Virus record (IMG/VR): IMGVR_UViG_3300036770_006429
Location: 1-64,000 of that record
DNA from: a virus
Direction: 5' to 3' (one strand)
DNA length: 64,000 nucleotides
Of the stretch, positions 7,193 through 14,392 are shown in pieces (the first letter of the stretch is position 1; every line of letters starts with the position of its first letter). The translations under genes and the position numbers were made by a program. The notes under the pieces were generated by a model. It searched no databases. It was not told where the DNA came from and saw nothing but the letters and a program-made list of their open reading frames with translations.

Positions 7193-7291
7193 GTCGGCAG
7201 GGGACTCGAACCCCTAACAGTGTTATACATTCCTGTTTCCCCTATGATTGGGAGCGCCTATGCTTTATAAGGCCATTTCGCCAACCGACCC
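7193..7291 (-). tRNA. Atypical class II tRNA-like gene
   Basis: About 99 nt on the minus strand. The acceptor is GGTCGGT with GCCGACC, the T stem is AGGGG/CCCCT with loop TTCGAGT, and the variable arm is AACAG...CTGTT. The D region GCG-AAATGG...TAG-GCGC matches tRNA-Leu but carries about 12 extra bases (CCTTATAAAGCA) in the loop. The anticodon arm is poor: TCCC-AATCATA-GGGG gives no U at position 33. Identity is left open (CAU or UCA depending on frame). The T arm and acceptor are unambiguous. Confidence 0.6.
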
Positions 7292-7307
7292 CCAAAAATA
7301 ACTTATA

Positions 7308-7637
7308 TTATGGCCTTTGCCATATAGCTTTCCCAAATTCAATTTTTCGACCCCCAGTGTGCTTCAGGACTCGCAATCTAATCTCTTCTTCTTGTTCCGG
7401 TTCAAATGCAATGTGATGTTCGTAATTTTTATCTGGGTCATCGCTTAACCACTTGATTTCATTGTACGGTTCTGCGACAAAAGGAAATGGCATTCCTTTG
7501 AATGCGCTCACAATATATATTAAACCCATTTCTGCGCCCCGAATATAATGGTTGCGCTTATTTAAAGCCACCCACTTGTATTCTTTTGGAATTAAATCCC
7601 AGCTCAAAGGCATTTCGTAATCAAAGTGGTTTTTCAT
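7308..7637 (-). CDS. GKCxW paralogue family member, compact form
   Basis: 109 aa and close to the minimal domain. It begins MKNHFDYEMPLSWDLIPKEY, has KGMPFPF and NEIKWLSDD in the middle, and ends EFGKAIWQRP. It is most like the 207-aa protein at 8004-8627. No signal peptide, so cytoplasmic. The Cys of the ending is Ala here, so that Cys is not essential to the family. Function unknown. Confidence 0.65.
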   Translation of the reverse strand: MKNHFDYEMPLSWDLIPKEYKWVALNKRNHYIRGAEMGLIYIVSAFKGMPFPFVAEPYNEIKWLSDDPDKNYEHHIAFEPEQEEEIRLRVLKHTGGRKIEFGKAIWQRP

Positions 7638-7648
7638 GGCTTTGTGTT

Positions 7649-7858
7649 TTATTTTAAAGTTTTAATATAATCTTTCACCAAATCACCGCAGTAAAAAGTG
7701 CTAACCAACAAATCATCTCCATTTTCGATAATGGAATATTTTTGGCGATTTTGTTTTGCGAATTCGACGAAATCAGATTTAACAAATCTTTTTTCATCTT
7801 TACGCATGTCGGAAACTTGCTCATGTCGCTCACCTACCCAATTTACCGAATGTTGCAT
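7649..7858 (-). CDS. Small hypothetical protein, 69 aa
   Basis: Begins MQHSVNWVGERHEQVSDMRK; Met 18 is an alternative start. It is a mixed alpha/beta protein without known motif. It is the first gene after a well-formed host-type promoter (7895-7925) and is followed 11 bases later by a GKCxW paralogue. Confidence 0.55.
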   Translation of the reverse strand: MQHSVNWVGERHEQVSDMRKDEKRFVKSDFVEFAKQNRQKYSIIENGDDLLVSTFYCGDLVKDYIKTLK

Positions 7859-7894
7859 ACTTTAATGTTTTATGGTTTCGTAAAAATAACACCA

Positions 7895-7925
7895 CAAAGA
7901 TACGGCGTTTTTTTGGATAGTGCAA
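7895..7925 (-). promoter_or_regulatory. Bacteroidota-type promoter
   Basis: On the minus strand TTG, 20 bases, TATCTTTG. This is the exact Bacteroidota housekeeping-sigma arrangement. It points at the genes starting at 7858 and downstream. Confidence 0.75.
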
Positions 7926-7956
7926 TTTTTTTTGAAAAATTTTATGCTTTTTTTAT

Positions 7957-8003
7957 ATAAAAGAGCGTAAACCCCAACCATCTTCAGTGGTTGGGTAGTT
8001 CAC
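7957..8003 (+). mobile_element. Non-autonomous IS200/IS605-type element (PATE-like), copy 2
   Basis: 47 bp preceded by TTTAT (7952-7956). It starts ATAAAAGAGCGTAAA, has the same hairpin CCCAACCA...TGGTTGGG, and ends TAGTTCAC. Its right edge abuts the stop codon of the minus-strand gene 8004-8627 without altering it. The first 15 bases are more diverged than in copy 1. Confidence 0.85.
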
Positions 8004-8627
8004 TTATGAAATTTCTGAATTGCGCTTGTTTTCATCCAAATCCTTATCTAAAGGAAAATTTTTACTTTCAACTTTTGGTAGGTTTTCAAATTCTTCATTT
8101 GTGTAAAGTTTGTAACCATCTGATTTTAACAAGTCAAATCTTTTAGCAGCATATTTTAGTGCGTTATTGTAGAAAGCCATTGTTGAGTTTGGCTTATTCA
8201 GAGTTGGTTTAAATATATCGGACATAGTGTCTATGCTATCTAACAATCGCCACAATTGTTCCGCAATCTCCCTCATAGAGGGGCTATCGCCATTATATGG
8301 CCTTTGCCACAAAGATTTTCCAATATCAATTTGATTTGCATCCAAATGTTGAAGAATATGCTTTCTAATTCTCACAGAATCAGAAAAATCAAATCTAATT
8401 TCATATTCATTTGACTCTTGTTCATCACTGACCCAAATTATCTCATCATCAAACAATGGATATGGCATCTTTTTAAAGCCATTTAAAACATAACTCACTC
8501 TAATTTCCCCTATCATATATTCTTTTCCTTCTGGAAAATCGTAGGTAATATTCAAAGCAACCCACTTATATTCTTCTGGAATATCATCCCAACTTATTGG
8601 CAACTCGTAATTGAAATCGTTTTTCAT
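8004..8627 (-). CDS. GKCxW paralogue fused to a helical C-terminal domain
   Basis: 207 aa from the ATG at 8627 (MKNDFNYELPISWDDIPEEY); a longer frame upstream lacks family similarity. Residues 1-110 are the family domain, ending DIGKSLWQRP. Residues 115-190 form a second domain (REIAEQLWRLLDSIDTMSDI, then RFDLLKSDGYKLY) that I have seen in other phage proteins of unknown role. The stop codon is exactly at the edge of transposon scar copy 2. Confidence 0.65.
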   Translation of the reverse strand: MKNDFNYELPISWDDIPEEYKWVALNITYDFPEGKEYMIGEIRVSYVLNGFKKMPYPLFDDEIIWVSDEQESNEYEIRFDFSDSVRIRKHILQHLDANQIDIGKSLWQRPYNGDSPSMREIAEQLWRLLDSIDTMSDIFKPTLNKPNSTMAFYNNALKYAAKRFDLLKSDGYKLYTNEEFENLPKVESKNFPLDKDLDENKRNSEIS

Positions 8628-8637
8628 TGTTTTATTT

Positions 8638-9045
8638 TTATGGGCGTTTCCAGATACATTTTCTAACATCAATTACCGTGTCTTGGGTATGGCGGATTGT
8701 GTGGTTTTCGAGAATCTCATATTTGTAATCAACAAATTCATGTCTGTGATTTTCGTTGTTTTTGATATCCCAAATGAAACCAACATTTTTTGTGAATAAT
8801 GAATCCGGCATCTCCTTTGTATTGTTGACGACAAGCATCACTTTTGTAACCACCTTATCCGTTTCGTTATCATATTCCTGATATTCTTCTCGGTGCATGG
8901 TGATGAATTTGTATCTCTTTGGAATTTCATTCCAAATCAATGGACAAATGTAACCATGTTCATTTCTAACTTCTTTTGTTGGTTCTTGTTCGCAACCAAA
9001 CAAAAGTAGAGCAATTGTACAAAAAGTTAATGTTGTTGTTCTCAT
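8638..9045 (-). CDS. Lipoprotein member of the GKCxW paralogue family
   Basis: 135 aa. Residues 1-18 are a lipoprotein signal peptide with a lipobox-like LLLFGC (Cys 18). The mature domain reads NEHGYICPLIWNEIPKRYKF and ends DVRKCIWKRP, like the cytoplasmic paralogues. A lipid-anchored copy beside cytoplasmic copies is unusual and suggests the same domain works in different compartments. It lies 10 bases upstream of the 8004-8627 gene. Function unknown. Confidence 0.7.
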   Translation of the reverse strand: MRTTTLTFCTIALLLFGCEQEPTKEVRNEHGYICPLIWNEIPKRYKFITMHREEYQEYDNETDKVVTKVMLVVNNTKEMPDSLFTKNVGFIWDIKNNENHRHEFVDYKYEILENHTIRHTQDTVIDVRKCIWKRP

Positions 9046-9047
9046 TG

Positions 9048-9248
9048 TTAATCAATTTTTGGAACTCCGCATTCGTTGCAGGTTCTGATAATTATGAAAT
9101 AATTTCCTTGATTATATAATTCCTTATCTTCTGGATTTTTGTTCCTCCAATCGGTTTTAACATATTTGGTTGGCCTGAGAATTGTTCTTTCAACATGCTT
9201 TACATTGTGACAAAAATCACAAACATCCATCTCAATTTCTCCGCTCAT
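9048..9248 (-). CDS. Small zinc-ribbon protein
   Basis: 66 aa from the ATG at 9248 (MSGEIEMDVCDFCHNVKHVE). A longer frame upstream runs through the tRNA gene and is rejected. Two Cys pairs, CDFC near residue 10 and CNEC near the C-terminus, form a likely zinc ribbon. It is similar in plan to the disrupted zinc-ribbon gene at 5546-5779. Partner unknown. It ends 2 bases before the lipoprotein gene. Confidence 0.65.
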   Translation of the reverse strand: MSGEIEMDVCDFCHNVKHVERTILRPTKYVKTDWRNKNPEDKELYNQGNYFIIIRTCNECGVPKID

Positions 9249-9262
9249 ATTAGTATTTTTTG

Positions 9263-9345
9263 ATGCCGAGAGTGGAATCGAACCACCTACCTTTGTCTCT
9301 TGCAAATAAACGCTCACCAACGCGCTACCAATGCGCCACTCGGCT
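9263..9345 (-). tRNA. Atypical tRNA, possibly Ala(UGC)
   Basis: The 5' end AGCCGAG pairs with CTCGGCA (1-72 mismatched), followed by TG and a perfect D arm GCGC-ATTGGTA-GCGC. The T stem is GGTGG/CCACT with loop TTCGATT. The stretch between D and T arms is about 11 bases too long. TTGCAA could place UGC as anticodon, with an imperfect stem GTTTA/GAGAC. The insert repeats the D-arm sequence (GCGTTGGTGAGCG), suggesting a small duplication. A CDS ends inside its 5' end. Confidence 0.6.
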
Positions 9346-9645
9346 ATTTTTAATCTCTTTTTCTATTCTTTCGAAATGTGCTACTAACTTTGTTATATTT
9401 TCATTGCATTCCGATATCCGCTCTACTTCGTCGGAAATTTTTATCTCCAAGTTTCTAATCAGCTTTTTTGCGGCATCTCCAAATGTTTTAAAAAAAAGGA
9501 CATCAATTGATTGTTTTGGACATTTTTTGATTTTTCCATCTTTAAATTTAAAACAAGCAAGACCAGTATCACAATTTTCAAGTAACTCAACCTCATCAAC
9601 ATTATATGTTTTAGTGTTTGGGTAATAATATGTTTTATTAAACAT
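9325..9645 (-). CDS. Hypothetical protein, 106 aa
   Basis: N-terminal strand-rich part (MFNKTYYYPNTKTYNVDEVE) and a C-terminal coiled-coil-like helix with many Glu/Lys. Three Cys occur in the first half. The last seven codons and stop overlap the first 21 bases of the tRNA gene at 9263-9345, so the end of the protein and the acceptor/D region share sequence. No family recognised. Confidence 0.6.
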   Translation of the reverse strand: MFNKTYYYPNTKTYNVDEVELLENCDTGLACFKFKDGKIKKCPKQSIDVLFFKTFGDAAKKLIRNLEIKISDEVERISECNENITKLVAHFERIEKEIKNSRVAHW

Positions 9646-9652
9646 TTGTTGT

Positions 9653-10075
9653 TTATTTTTGAGAAATGAAAATCTTTAATGTTCTTCCTTCATCCTGAAA
9701 TTGCAATTCAACCCTGTTATTTGGTTTCCAATTGGTATAACTGCGCCCATGTTCATCAATAACCTCTACTCTTGTAACTTTATCCGTGGGTGAATGCGAA
9801 AGTTCACGCGCCACTTCACTTACGATTTTTTTTCCCGTTAAATCAATCATGAAATTCTGAAGCTCAACTTTCAGTCCCGTTATATCAAGCATATCAGATT
9901 CATTGCTGTTCAAAACCTCAAATCTCATTTCCGTGTCATCATTTGAATGTTTATACACGAAAACGTGATATTCTGATTTTAACAAACCATTCACTTTGTC
10001 ATATAACTTGATTACTAATTCATTCTCCCATTCTTGGGGAACTTTAACAAGAACAATAGGTTTTGCTGTGCTCAT
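9653..10075 (-). CDS. Hypothetical protein, 140 aa
   Basis: Begins MSTAKPIVLVKVPQEWENEL; mixed alpha/beta, with a C-terminal strand pair (VEVIDEHGRSYTNWKPNNRV). No signal peptide or membrane segment. A host-type promoter (10099-10129) lies 24 bases upstream and probably starts a transcript with the next minus-strand genes. Family not recognised. Confidence 0.6.
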   Translation of the reverse strand: MSTAKPIVLVKVPQEWENELVIKLYDKVNGLLKSEYHVFVYKHSNDDTEMRFEVLNSNESDMLDITGLKVELQNFMIDLTGKKIVSEVARELSHSPTDKVTRVEVIDEHGRSYTNWKPNNRVELQFQDEGRTLKIFISQK

Positions 10076-10098
10076 TTTGTTGATTTTAAATTTTCTAC

Positions 10099-10129
10099 AA
10101 AGATAAGCAACAATTTCATATTATGCAAG
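10099..10129 (-). promoter_or_regulatory. Bacteroidota-type promoter
   Basis: On the minus strand TTG, 20 bases, TATCTTTG. The -33 element overlaps the end of the upstream ART-like gene. It drives the gene starting at 10075. Confidence 0.75.
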
Positions 10130-10663
10130 CAAATCAATAGATAATATTTTTATGTTCGAATCATCTATTATTACAATTTCATTTTCCAACCATTGTGTGC
10201 TTCTCTCCCATAAAGTTCTTTTCATGTCTATATTGTCTTTGGTTGTTTGCCCCTTAACCATATAAACTACACCATCTTTATTTTTAAATGGTTTTAAATA
10301 ATCCAACATATCAAAAAATCCAACCATATTGATTTGATTCGGATTCGAAAACCAACTTTTACCTAATTTATTTCTATTCAAATCTTTTATATCTTTTAAT
10401 CTAATTAAACGATATATTATTGGTTTTTTAGGTATATTACCCAATTCAAAAGGATAAGGTTTTGATAAAAACAACTTAAAATCATCAACAGCACATTTTA
10501 TGGCATCTTCAATTTTTTCAGCATCGTCCCAGCAAGCACTTGTCGAGTATTCACCTTCCAAACCCCATTTTGCAATATGATATAAATCAATATCACTTAT
10601 TAAGATTTTATTCTCGTTAATATATTCTTTTACAATATTTTTTATGATTTTTTTAATGTTCAT
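10121..10663 (-). CDS. Leader-bearing ADP-ribosyltransferase-like protein
   Basis: 180 aa. Residues 1-20 are the recurrent amphipathic leader (MNIKKIIKNIVKEYINENKI). The rest fits a mono-ADP-ribosyltransferase of the R-S-E type: Arg in PIIYRLIR (R85), the S-x-S strand SWFSNP (103-107), and ENEIVI with Glu 160 and 162 as the ExE pair. Such enzymes transfer ADP-ribose from NAD to proteins; T4 carries Alt, ModA and ModB for host takeover. With the leader it could be packaged and injected. Target unknown; the triad is my reading. Confidence 0.6.
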   Translation of the reverse strand: MNIKKIIKNIVKEYINENKILISDIDLYHIAKWGLEGEYSTSACWDDAEKIEDAIKCAVDDFKLFLSKPYPFELGNIPKKPIIYRLIRLKDIKDLNRNKLGKSWFSNPNQINMVGFFDMLDYLKPFKNKDGVVYMVKGQTTKDNIDMKRTLWERSTQWLENEIVIIDDSNIKILSIDLLA

Positions 10664-10694
10664 ATTATTAAATTATATCACAATACTAAAAATA

Positions 10695-10815
10695 AGATTG
10701 AGGCAGGATTTCCACCTGCAAGGGGACTGATTAATGACTAACCCTCCATTAGTTTTTACGGTATTTCGCCGACGAGCAAAGCCCCCGCATCTGCGTTTAG
10801 TTCCGCCACTCAACC
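10695..10815 (-). tRNA. Atypical tRNA-Leu-like RNA, 121 nt
   Basis: The acceptor GGTTGAG pairs with CTCAATC (one G-U). TG and a D stem GCG/CGC follow, but the D loop GAACTAAA lacks the GG that contacts the T loop. The T stem GCAGG/CCTGC holds TGGAAAT instead of TTCRANY. A perfect 5-bp hairpin ACTAA-TGGAGGG-TTAGT could be an anticodon arm with GAG (Leu) but has G, not U, at position 33. About 40 extra bases lie before it. Both tertiary-contact loops are altered together, so it may be a decayed tRNA or a tRNA-mimic. Confidence 0.45.
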
Positions 10816-10839
10816 TTATTTCGTCCGTATATAAGATAA

Positions 10840-11745
10840 TTATTTGATATATTTGTCAAATTCACCATCTCTTTTCATCTGCATGAACTTTTTTATTTGC
10901 TTGGGGAAAAAACCAGAATTTTTTAAATCATATTCATTCACATGGAACTCCAAGAAACTCGCCAACCAACTACTTTCATAATCCCCACGAAAATATTTTT
11001 GGACAAACTCATCGAAATCAAACTCATCATTAGGGAAATATCTTAAATTTCTGCTTCTTTCGGCATCAATTTTTAATTTTTTTATAAATTCTTTCCTGCT
11101 CATTCTCACCCAGTCGCCATTTATCCTTCTATCTTTGTGTAAAACTTCGTTGTACCACACAGCTTTTATCATATTCGGATTCAAATCACCAATATATAAT
11201 GCTTGCTTTTCTGGATTATCAAATATTGTATCAGCCAATTCTGGTCTATCTGATTTTGAGATGAAATCATATGGCGATTGTCCGGCTCTCTGCCTATTGA
11301 TTAATCTTTGCTGCTCTCTTTCTTCCAAATTTTTAAATGAATGGGCATATTCGCCTTGAATAAAATAACTCCTACCGCCAACCCAAACTGGTGCTTCCAA
11401 ATCACTAACCTTTGTCGAAAATTCAATTATAACGCCACTATGAGCAAAACCACCACGTTTAATTACATTAAAATCTACTGTAACAAATAATCCATAAGGA
11501 TTATTCCCCATTTCATATGAGTAAATCCTTTTCGCCCTTTCTTTTCCTGATAGTCCGTTCTTTAAAACATCAACCGCATCATCAAACTTATTGAAGCCAT
11601 GATAAACTCTAATTGTTTCAGTATCTTTTAAAGGCGTTTCCTTATGAATGTCTTTGCTTTTGATATATCTGACTTCATTAAATAGGTCGCTTTCCCTCAA
11701 AACATCCCTCACCGTAGCTCTAACAAATTCTCTCAAATTCTTCAT
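10840..11745 (-). CDS. Leader-bearing ADP-ribosyltransferase-like protein, 301 aa
   Basis: Residues 1-20 (MKNLREFVRATVRDVLRESD) are the shared leader. TIRVYHGFN (45-52) gives the Arg/His-Gly start of an ART-like fold. YGLFVTVDF (84-92) and GVIIEFS follow, and EKQALYIGDLNPNMIKAVWYN near residue 185 resembles the ExE-bearing strand region of toxin-like ARTs. A C-terminal 90 residues are helical. An ATATTTATG box lies 14 bases upstream of the ATG. Likely acts in the host cytoplasm if injected; the catalytic assignment is tentative. Confidence 0.6.
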   Translation of the reverse strand: MKNLREFVRATVRDVLRESDLFNEVRYIKSKDIHKETPLKDTETIRVYHGFNKFDDAVDVLKNGLSGKERAKRIYSYEMGNNPYGLFVTVDFNVIKRGGFAHSGVIIEFSTKVSDLEAPVWVGGRSYFIQGEYAHSFKNLEEREQQRLINRQRAGQSPYDFISKSDRPELADTIFDNPEKQALYIGDLNPNMIKAVWYNEVLHKDRRINGDWVRMSRKEFIKKLKIDAERSRNLRYFPNDEFDFDEFVQKYFRGDYESSWLASFLEFHVNEYDLKNSGFFPKQIKKFMQMKRDGEFDKYIK

Positions 11746-11782
11746 TATGCGAACTTTAACATAAATATTATGTCACAATCTT

Positions 11783-12115
11783 TTACATCCAATCAATATC
11801 AATCTTTCGCATCCAATATTTGTGAAATTTTATAAAACTTTTGTTGTGGTTGAAATATCTTTCCCCGGTAATAATCCACCTCAGCATAACAAACAAAGCG
11901 GTTAAAATCACATAAGGCACAATCAAAGGAATGGTGAGCCTCCACAAGAGGCCACCATTTTCACTTTTTTCTTCCTTAAAAATATAATATTCGCTTTCAT
12001 TCGGAAAATTATCATTTTGCATTTTGTTAATAACCGAATGATCCAAGTCATATTCCTTAATTACATAATTTCTGAACTCGTAAGGATGCGCTTTTTTTAA
12101 ATTTATTAATTTCAT
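11783..12115 (-). CDS. Small membrane protein, 110 aa
   Basis: One central transmembrane helix (about residues 58-82, LTIPLIVPYVILTALFVMLR) between a charged N-terminal half and a basic C-terminal tail. No signal peptide. It lies 15 bases after the RNA ligase gene and may be in the same transcript. Function unknown. Confidence 0.65.
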   Translation of the reverse strand: MKLINLKKAHPYEFRNYVIKEYDLDHSVINKMQNDNFPNESEYYIFKEEKSENGGLLWRLTIPLIVPYVILTALFVMLRWIITGERYFNHNKSFIKFHKYWMRKIDIDWM

Positions 12116-12130
12116 AATTCACATTTTTAA

Positions 12131-13150
12131 TCAAAAAGAAAGTTTTTCAAAATCGGGCTTTATCATATTCCAAATTTTGCCTGAATAATCTTTGCCATCC
12201 AACATTGAAAACAACAAAGAAGCACAATTTGGAAAAGTAGTGTTCGCCGAATTCGCAAAAGTTTTTCTATCGGGACAATCCCTCAAAGACTCGAACGCAT
12301 CAAGTGCGCCCGCCTCTATAACGGAATATTGCGTAAGCAAATCTTCTTTCACCTTTCTTACCGAATCGTAAAACTCATCAGGAACATTGTTCAATATTTC
12401 ATCAAATGGCAAACCATCCTTCAGGTATTCCCATATGGTTAAAGTCGAAACATTGGTCAATATCCGGTGCAAGCGAACATATTCATCGCCTTTGATTTTA
12501 ACCCTAAAACCATTTGAGAAACGAACAACATAACCTTCTCTGTTGGATTCTATTGCAGATGTATTCAATAGTTCCTTCAAGTTCTTATTGTTATGCTTTT
12601 CAACGGTCCTGAAGCCTTTTGGCCACTCAGAATATGGCATTTCATAACCATCAGATGTTCTTATCACTCCGATTAAAACCATATCCTCGAAATCGTATCG
12701 GCAGACAATTACGTTCTCATCGTATATGATTTCAAACATATAGGTATAAGCAGGGTCAAACTTGTGATACAAGTTCAAAGAATCCAACATGGCTTTACCT
12801 CTTATCGCTTGTTCGGATTTGAAGGAACCTCTGGTTGCCAAGTGCCAATCACCAGAATAATAAAACAATATGCCAGCCGAGCCATCCATTTTTTCAAAAA
12901 CCTCGAATGGCAAATTGGGTATTTCTTCTGGTCTATGCTCAGAGAAGTTAAAGAACTTCGGAAATGGACGCGCAACAATGACATCACCAGACATTACCAA
13001 ACCCCTGCATGTTAATGTAACATTATCCCAAAACTTTTCATATTGAGTTTTGGGGGTATAATTGTAAATGGACAAATCAAGATTTTCATGGGTTTGAAAA
13101 TCTATTAAACCATTATCCACATACCGCATTAATATATCCTTGGTTATCAT
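12131..13150 (-). CDS. T4 Rnl1-type RNA ligase
   Basis: 339 aa, the usual size of the family. The nucleotidyltransferase lysine is in EKMDGS (Lys 87, KxDG motif). CRGLVM (48-53), ATRGSF, TYMFEII, EGYVVRF and RVKIKGDEYVRLH supply the other conserved ligase motifs in order. It seals 5'-phosphate and 3'-OH RNA ends through an adenylylated enzyme. Its start overlaps the kinase gene's stop by 4 bases, and a metallophosphoesterase lies further upstream. The three together form an RNA-repair operon comparable to T4 Pnkp plus Rnl1. Confidence 0.9.
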   Translation of the reverse strand: MITKDILMRYVDNGLIDFQTHENLDLSIYNYTPKTQYEKFWDNVTLTCRGLVMSGDVIVARPFPKFFNFSEHRPEEIPNLPFEVFEKMDGSAGILFYYSGDWHLATRGSFKSEQAIRGKAMLDSLNLYHKFDPAYTYMFEIIYDENVIVCRYDFEDMVLIGVIRTSDGYEMPYSEWPKGFRTVEKHNNKNLKELLNTSAIESNREGYVVRFSNGFRVKIKGDEYVRLHRILTNVSTLTIWEYLKDGLPFDEILNNVPDEFYDSVRKVKEDLLTQYSVIEAGALDAFESLRDCPDRKTFANSANTTFPNCASLLFSMLDGKDYSGKIWNMIKPDFEKLSF

Positions 13151-13530
13151 AGCATTATTTCGAATCTGCTTTTCATTTTTGTTAATACATCATCAGGTAC
13201 ATTATGTTCGTTAATTCCACCATGCCTATTCTCAACAATGATTGAGAAAACTATGTAGTTATGTTCTTTCGCAAGCTCAATATAATTTTTAAATTCCCAT
13301 TTGCGAGTAAACGTGTTTGAAACTGCAACTTTTTCATTGCCATCAATCATCGCATTCATGACTTGGTTATAGCACCAATCGTGAGCATCGCGTATTTTTT
13401 CTGGAACAAAGTTATATCCATTTTCGGTTGTAAAAAACATATCTGCTTCGAAATGTGGGCAATCCAAACTTTTCGCAAATGTGCTTTTTCCAGAACCGGG
13501 TAAACCTCTGACAATATATAATATTTTCAT
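13147..13530 (-). CDS. P-loop polynucleotide kinase-like protein
   Basis: 127 aa. GLPGSGKST (residues 9-17) is a Walker A motif. FEADMFF shortly after supplies the Asp expected in the polynucleotide kinase/AAA_33 group, and VSNTFTRKWEF matches the segment after the second strand. It is only the kinase module, without the phosphatase domain that T4 Pnkp carries. The flanking metallophosphoesterase probably provides that activity. Expected role: phosphorylation of 5'-OH RNA ends before ligation. It overlaps both neighbours by 4 bases. Confidence 0.8.
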   Translation of the reverse strand: MKILYIVRGLPGSGKSTFAKSLDCPHFEADMFFTTENGYNFVPEKIRDAHDWCYNQVMNAMIDGNEKVAVSNTFTRKWEFKNYIELAKEHNYIVFSIIVENRHGGINEHNVPDDVLTKMKSRFEIML

Positions 13531-14156
13531 ATGTGGTGATCTTTTGGTAATATAAGGTTTTTAATTTTGTTATATCTAAGCATCTCAAAAACATCATCTA
13601 GCAATATGGGTTTCAAATCGTTCCCGTCAATTCCAACATCCATATACCGACCATCAGAAACTCTTAATTCTTTTGATAGGTGAGTATGCCCATGCAAATG
13701 GAAAACCCCCCGACCCATGCTAGGCCAAGAGAAAACTGGAAGGTGCGAAATGAAAAATTGATAAGTTTTTCCTTCGAACTTCCTTTCCAAAACCATGCTT
13801 TCACTCACATCCGAGAACAAATTTCTAATGCCTTCCTTATTATTCTCAATATGGTGGTCGTGGTTTCCGAGAATCAAATATATATTTTGGCAATTTATCT
13901 GTTCTCGGAATTTTCTGATATTTTCAAAGCCACCAAAAGAGAAATCACCAAGATGGATTAATATATCATCAGTGCCAACCATGCTGTTGATATTGTTGAG
14001 GATATGGTCATTCATCTCATCCAAAGTTTGGAAATTTCTGGTAATATCCAAAATTTCCCATGTGGATGTTCCCCTGCAAATATTTGCATGCCCAAAATGT
14101 GTATCGGAACATAACCAAATCTTTCTATCTGCTTCAAATTTTGTTACCCTGTTCAT
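13527..14156 (-). CDS. Calcineurin-like metallophosphoesterase of RNA-repair operon
   Basis: 209 aa with all five phosphoesterase motifs: DTHFGH (18-23), GDFSFGG, GNHDH, SHLPV and HGHTH. It belongs to the group of small YfcE/MJ0936-like enzymes. It is first in the operon with kinase and RNA ligase. Bacterial Pnkp proteins fuse kinase, metallophosphoesterase and ligase in one chain, so this gene most likely removes 2',3'-cyclic or 3'-phosphate ends. Substrate is inferred from context. A host-type promoter lies about 20 bases upstream. Confidence 0.8.
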   Translation of the reverse strand: MNRVTKFEADRKIWLCSDTHFGHANICRGTSTWEILDITRNFQTLDEMNDHILNNINSMVGTDDILIHLGDFSFGGFENIRKFREQINCQNIYLILGNHDHHIENNKEGIRNLFSDVSESMVLERKFEGKTYQFFISHLPVFSWPSMGRGVFHLHGHTHLSKELRVSDGRYMDVGIDGNDLKPILLDDVFEMLRYNKIKNLILPKDHHI

Positions 14157-14175
14157 TTTATTTTGTTTTGTGCGA

Positions 14176-14206
14176 CAAAGATATGAACCATTTTTGGTTT
14201 GAGCAA
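14176..14206 (-). promoter_or_regulatory. Bacteroidota-type promoter of the RNA-repair operon
   Basis: On the minus strand TTG, 20 bases, TATCTTTG, ending 20 bases upstream of the metallophosphoesterase start at 14156. It implies expression by the host RNA polymerase, hence probably early. Confidence 0.75.
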
Positions 14207-14392
14207 CAATTAAAGCAATTTAATTTGATTGTTCTTATATTTTTCCTTTATGATAAGGGAAATGATGAAGATGAAAAATAAGAAGAGAAAACCAAAGATT
14301 AACCGCAATGCAATAACCATATTATTTTTTGATTAACATATTAAATATTTAAGAAAAAAATATAGTTATGATAATGTAAATTAGAAGAACAA

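Noticed and set aside
10695-10815. tmRNA
   Set aside because: Length is far below tmRNA, no tag reading frame ending in an Ala-rich motif was found, and the 3' end lacks the tmRNA acceptor G-U and T arm.
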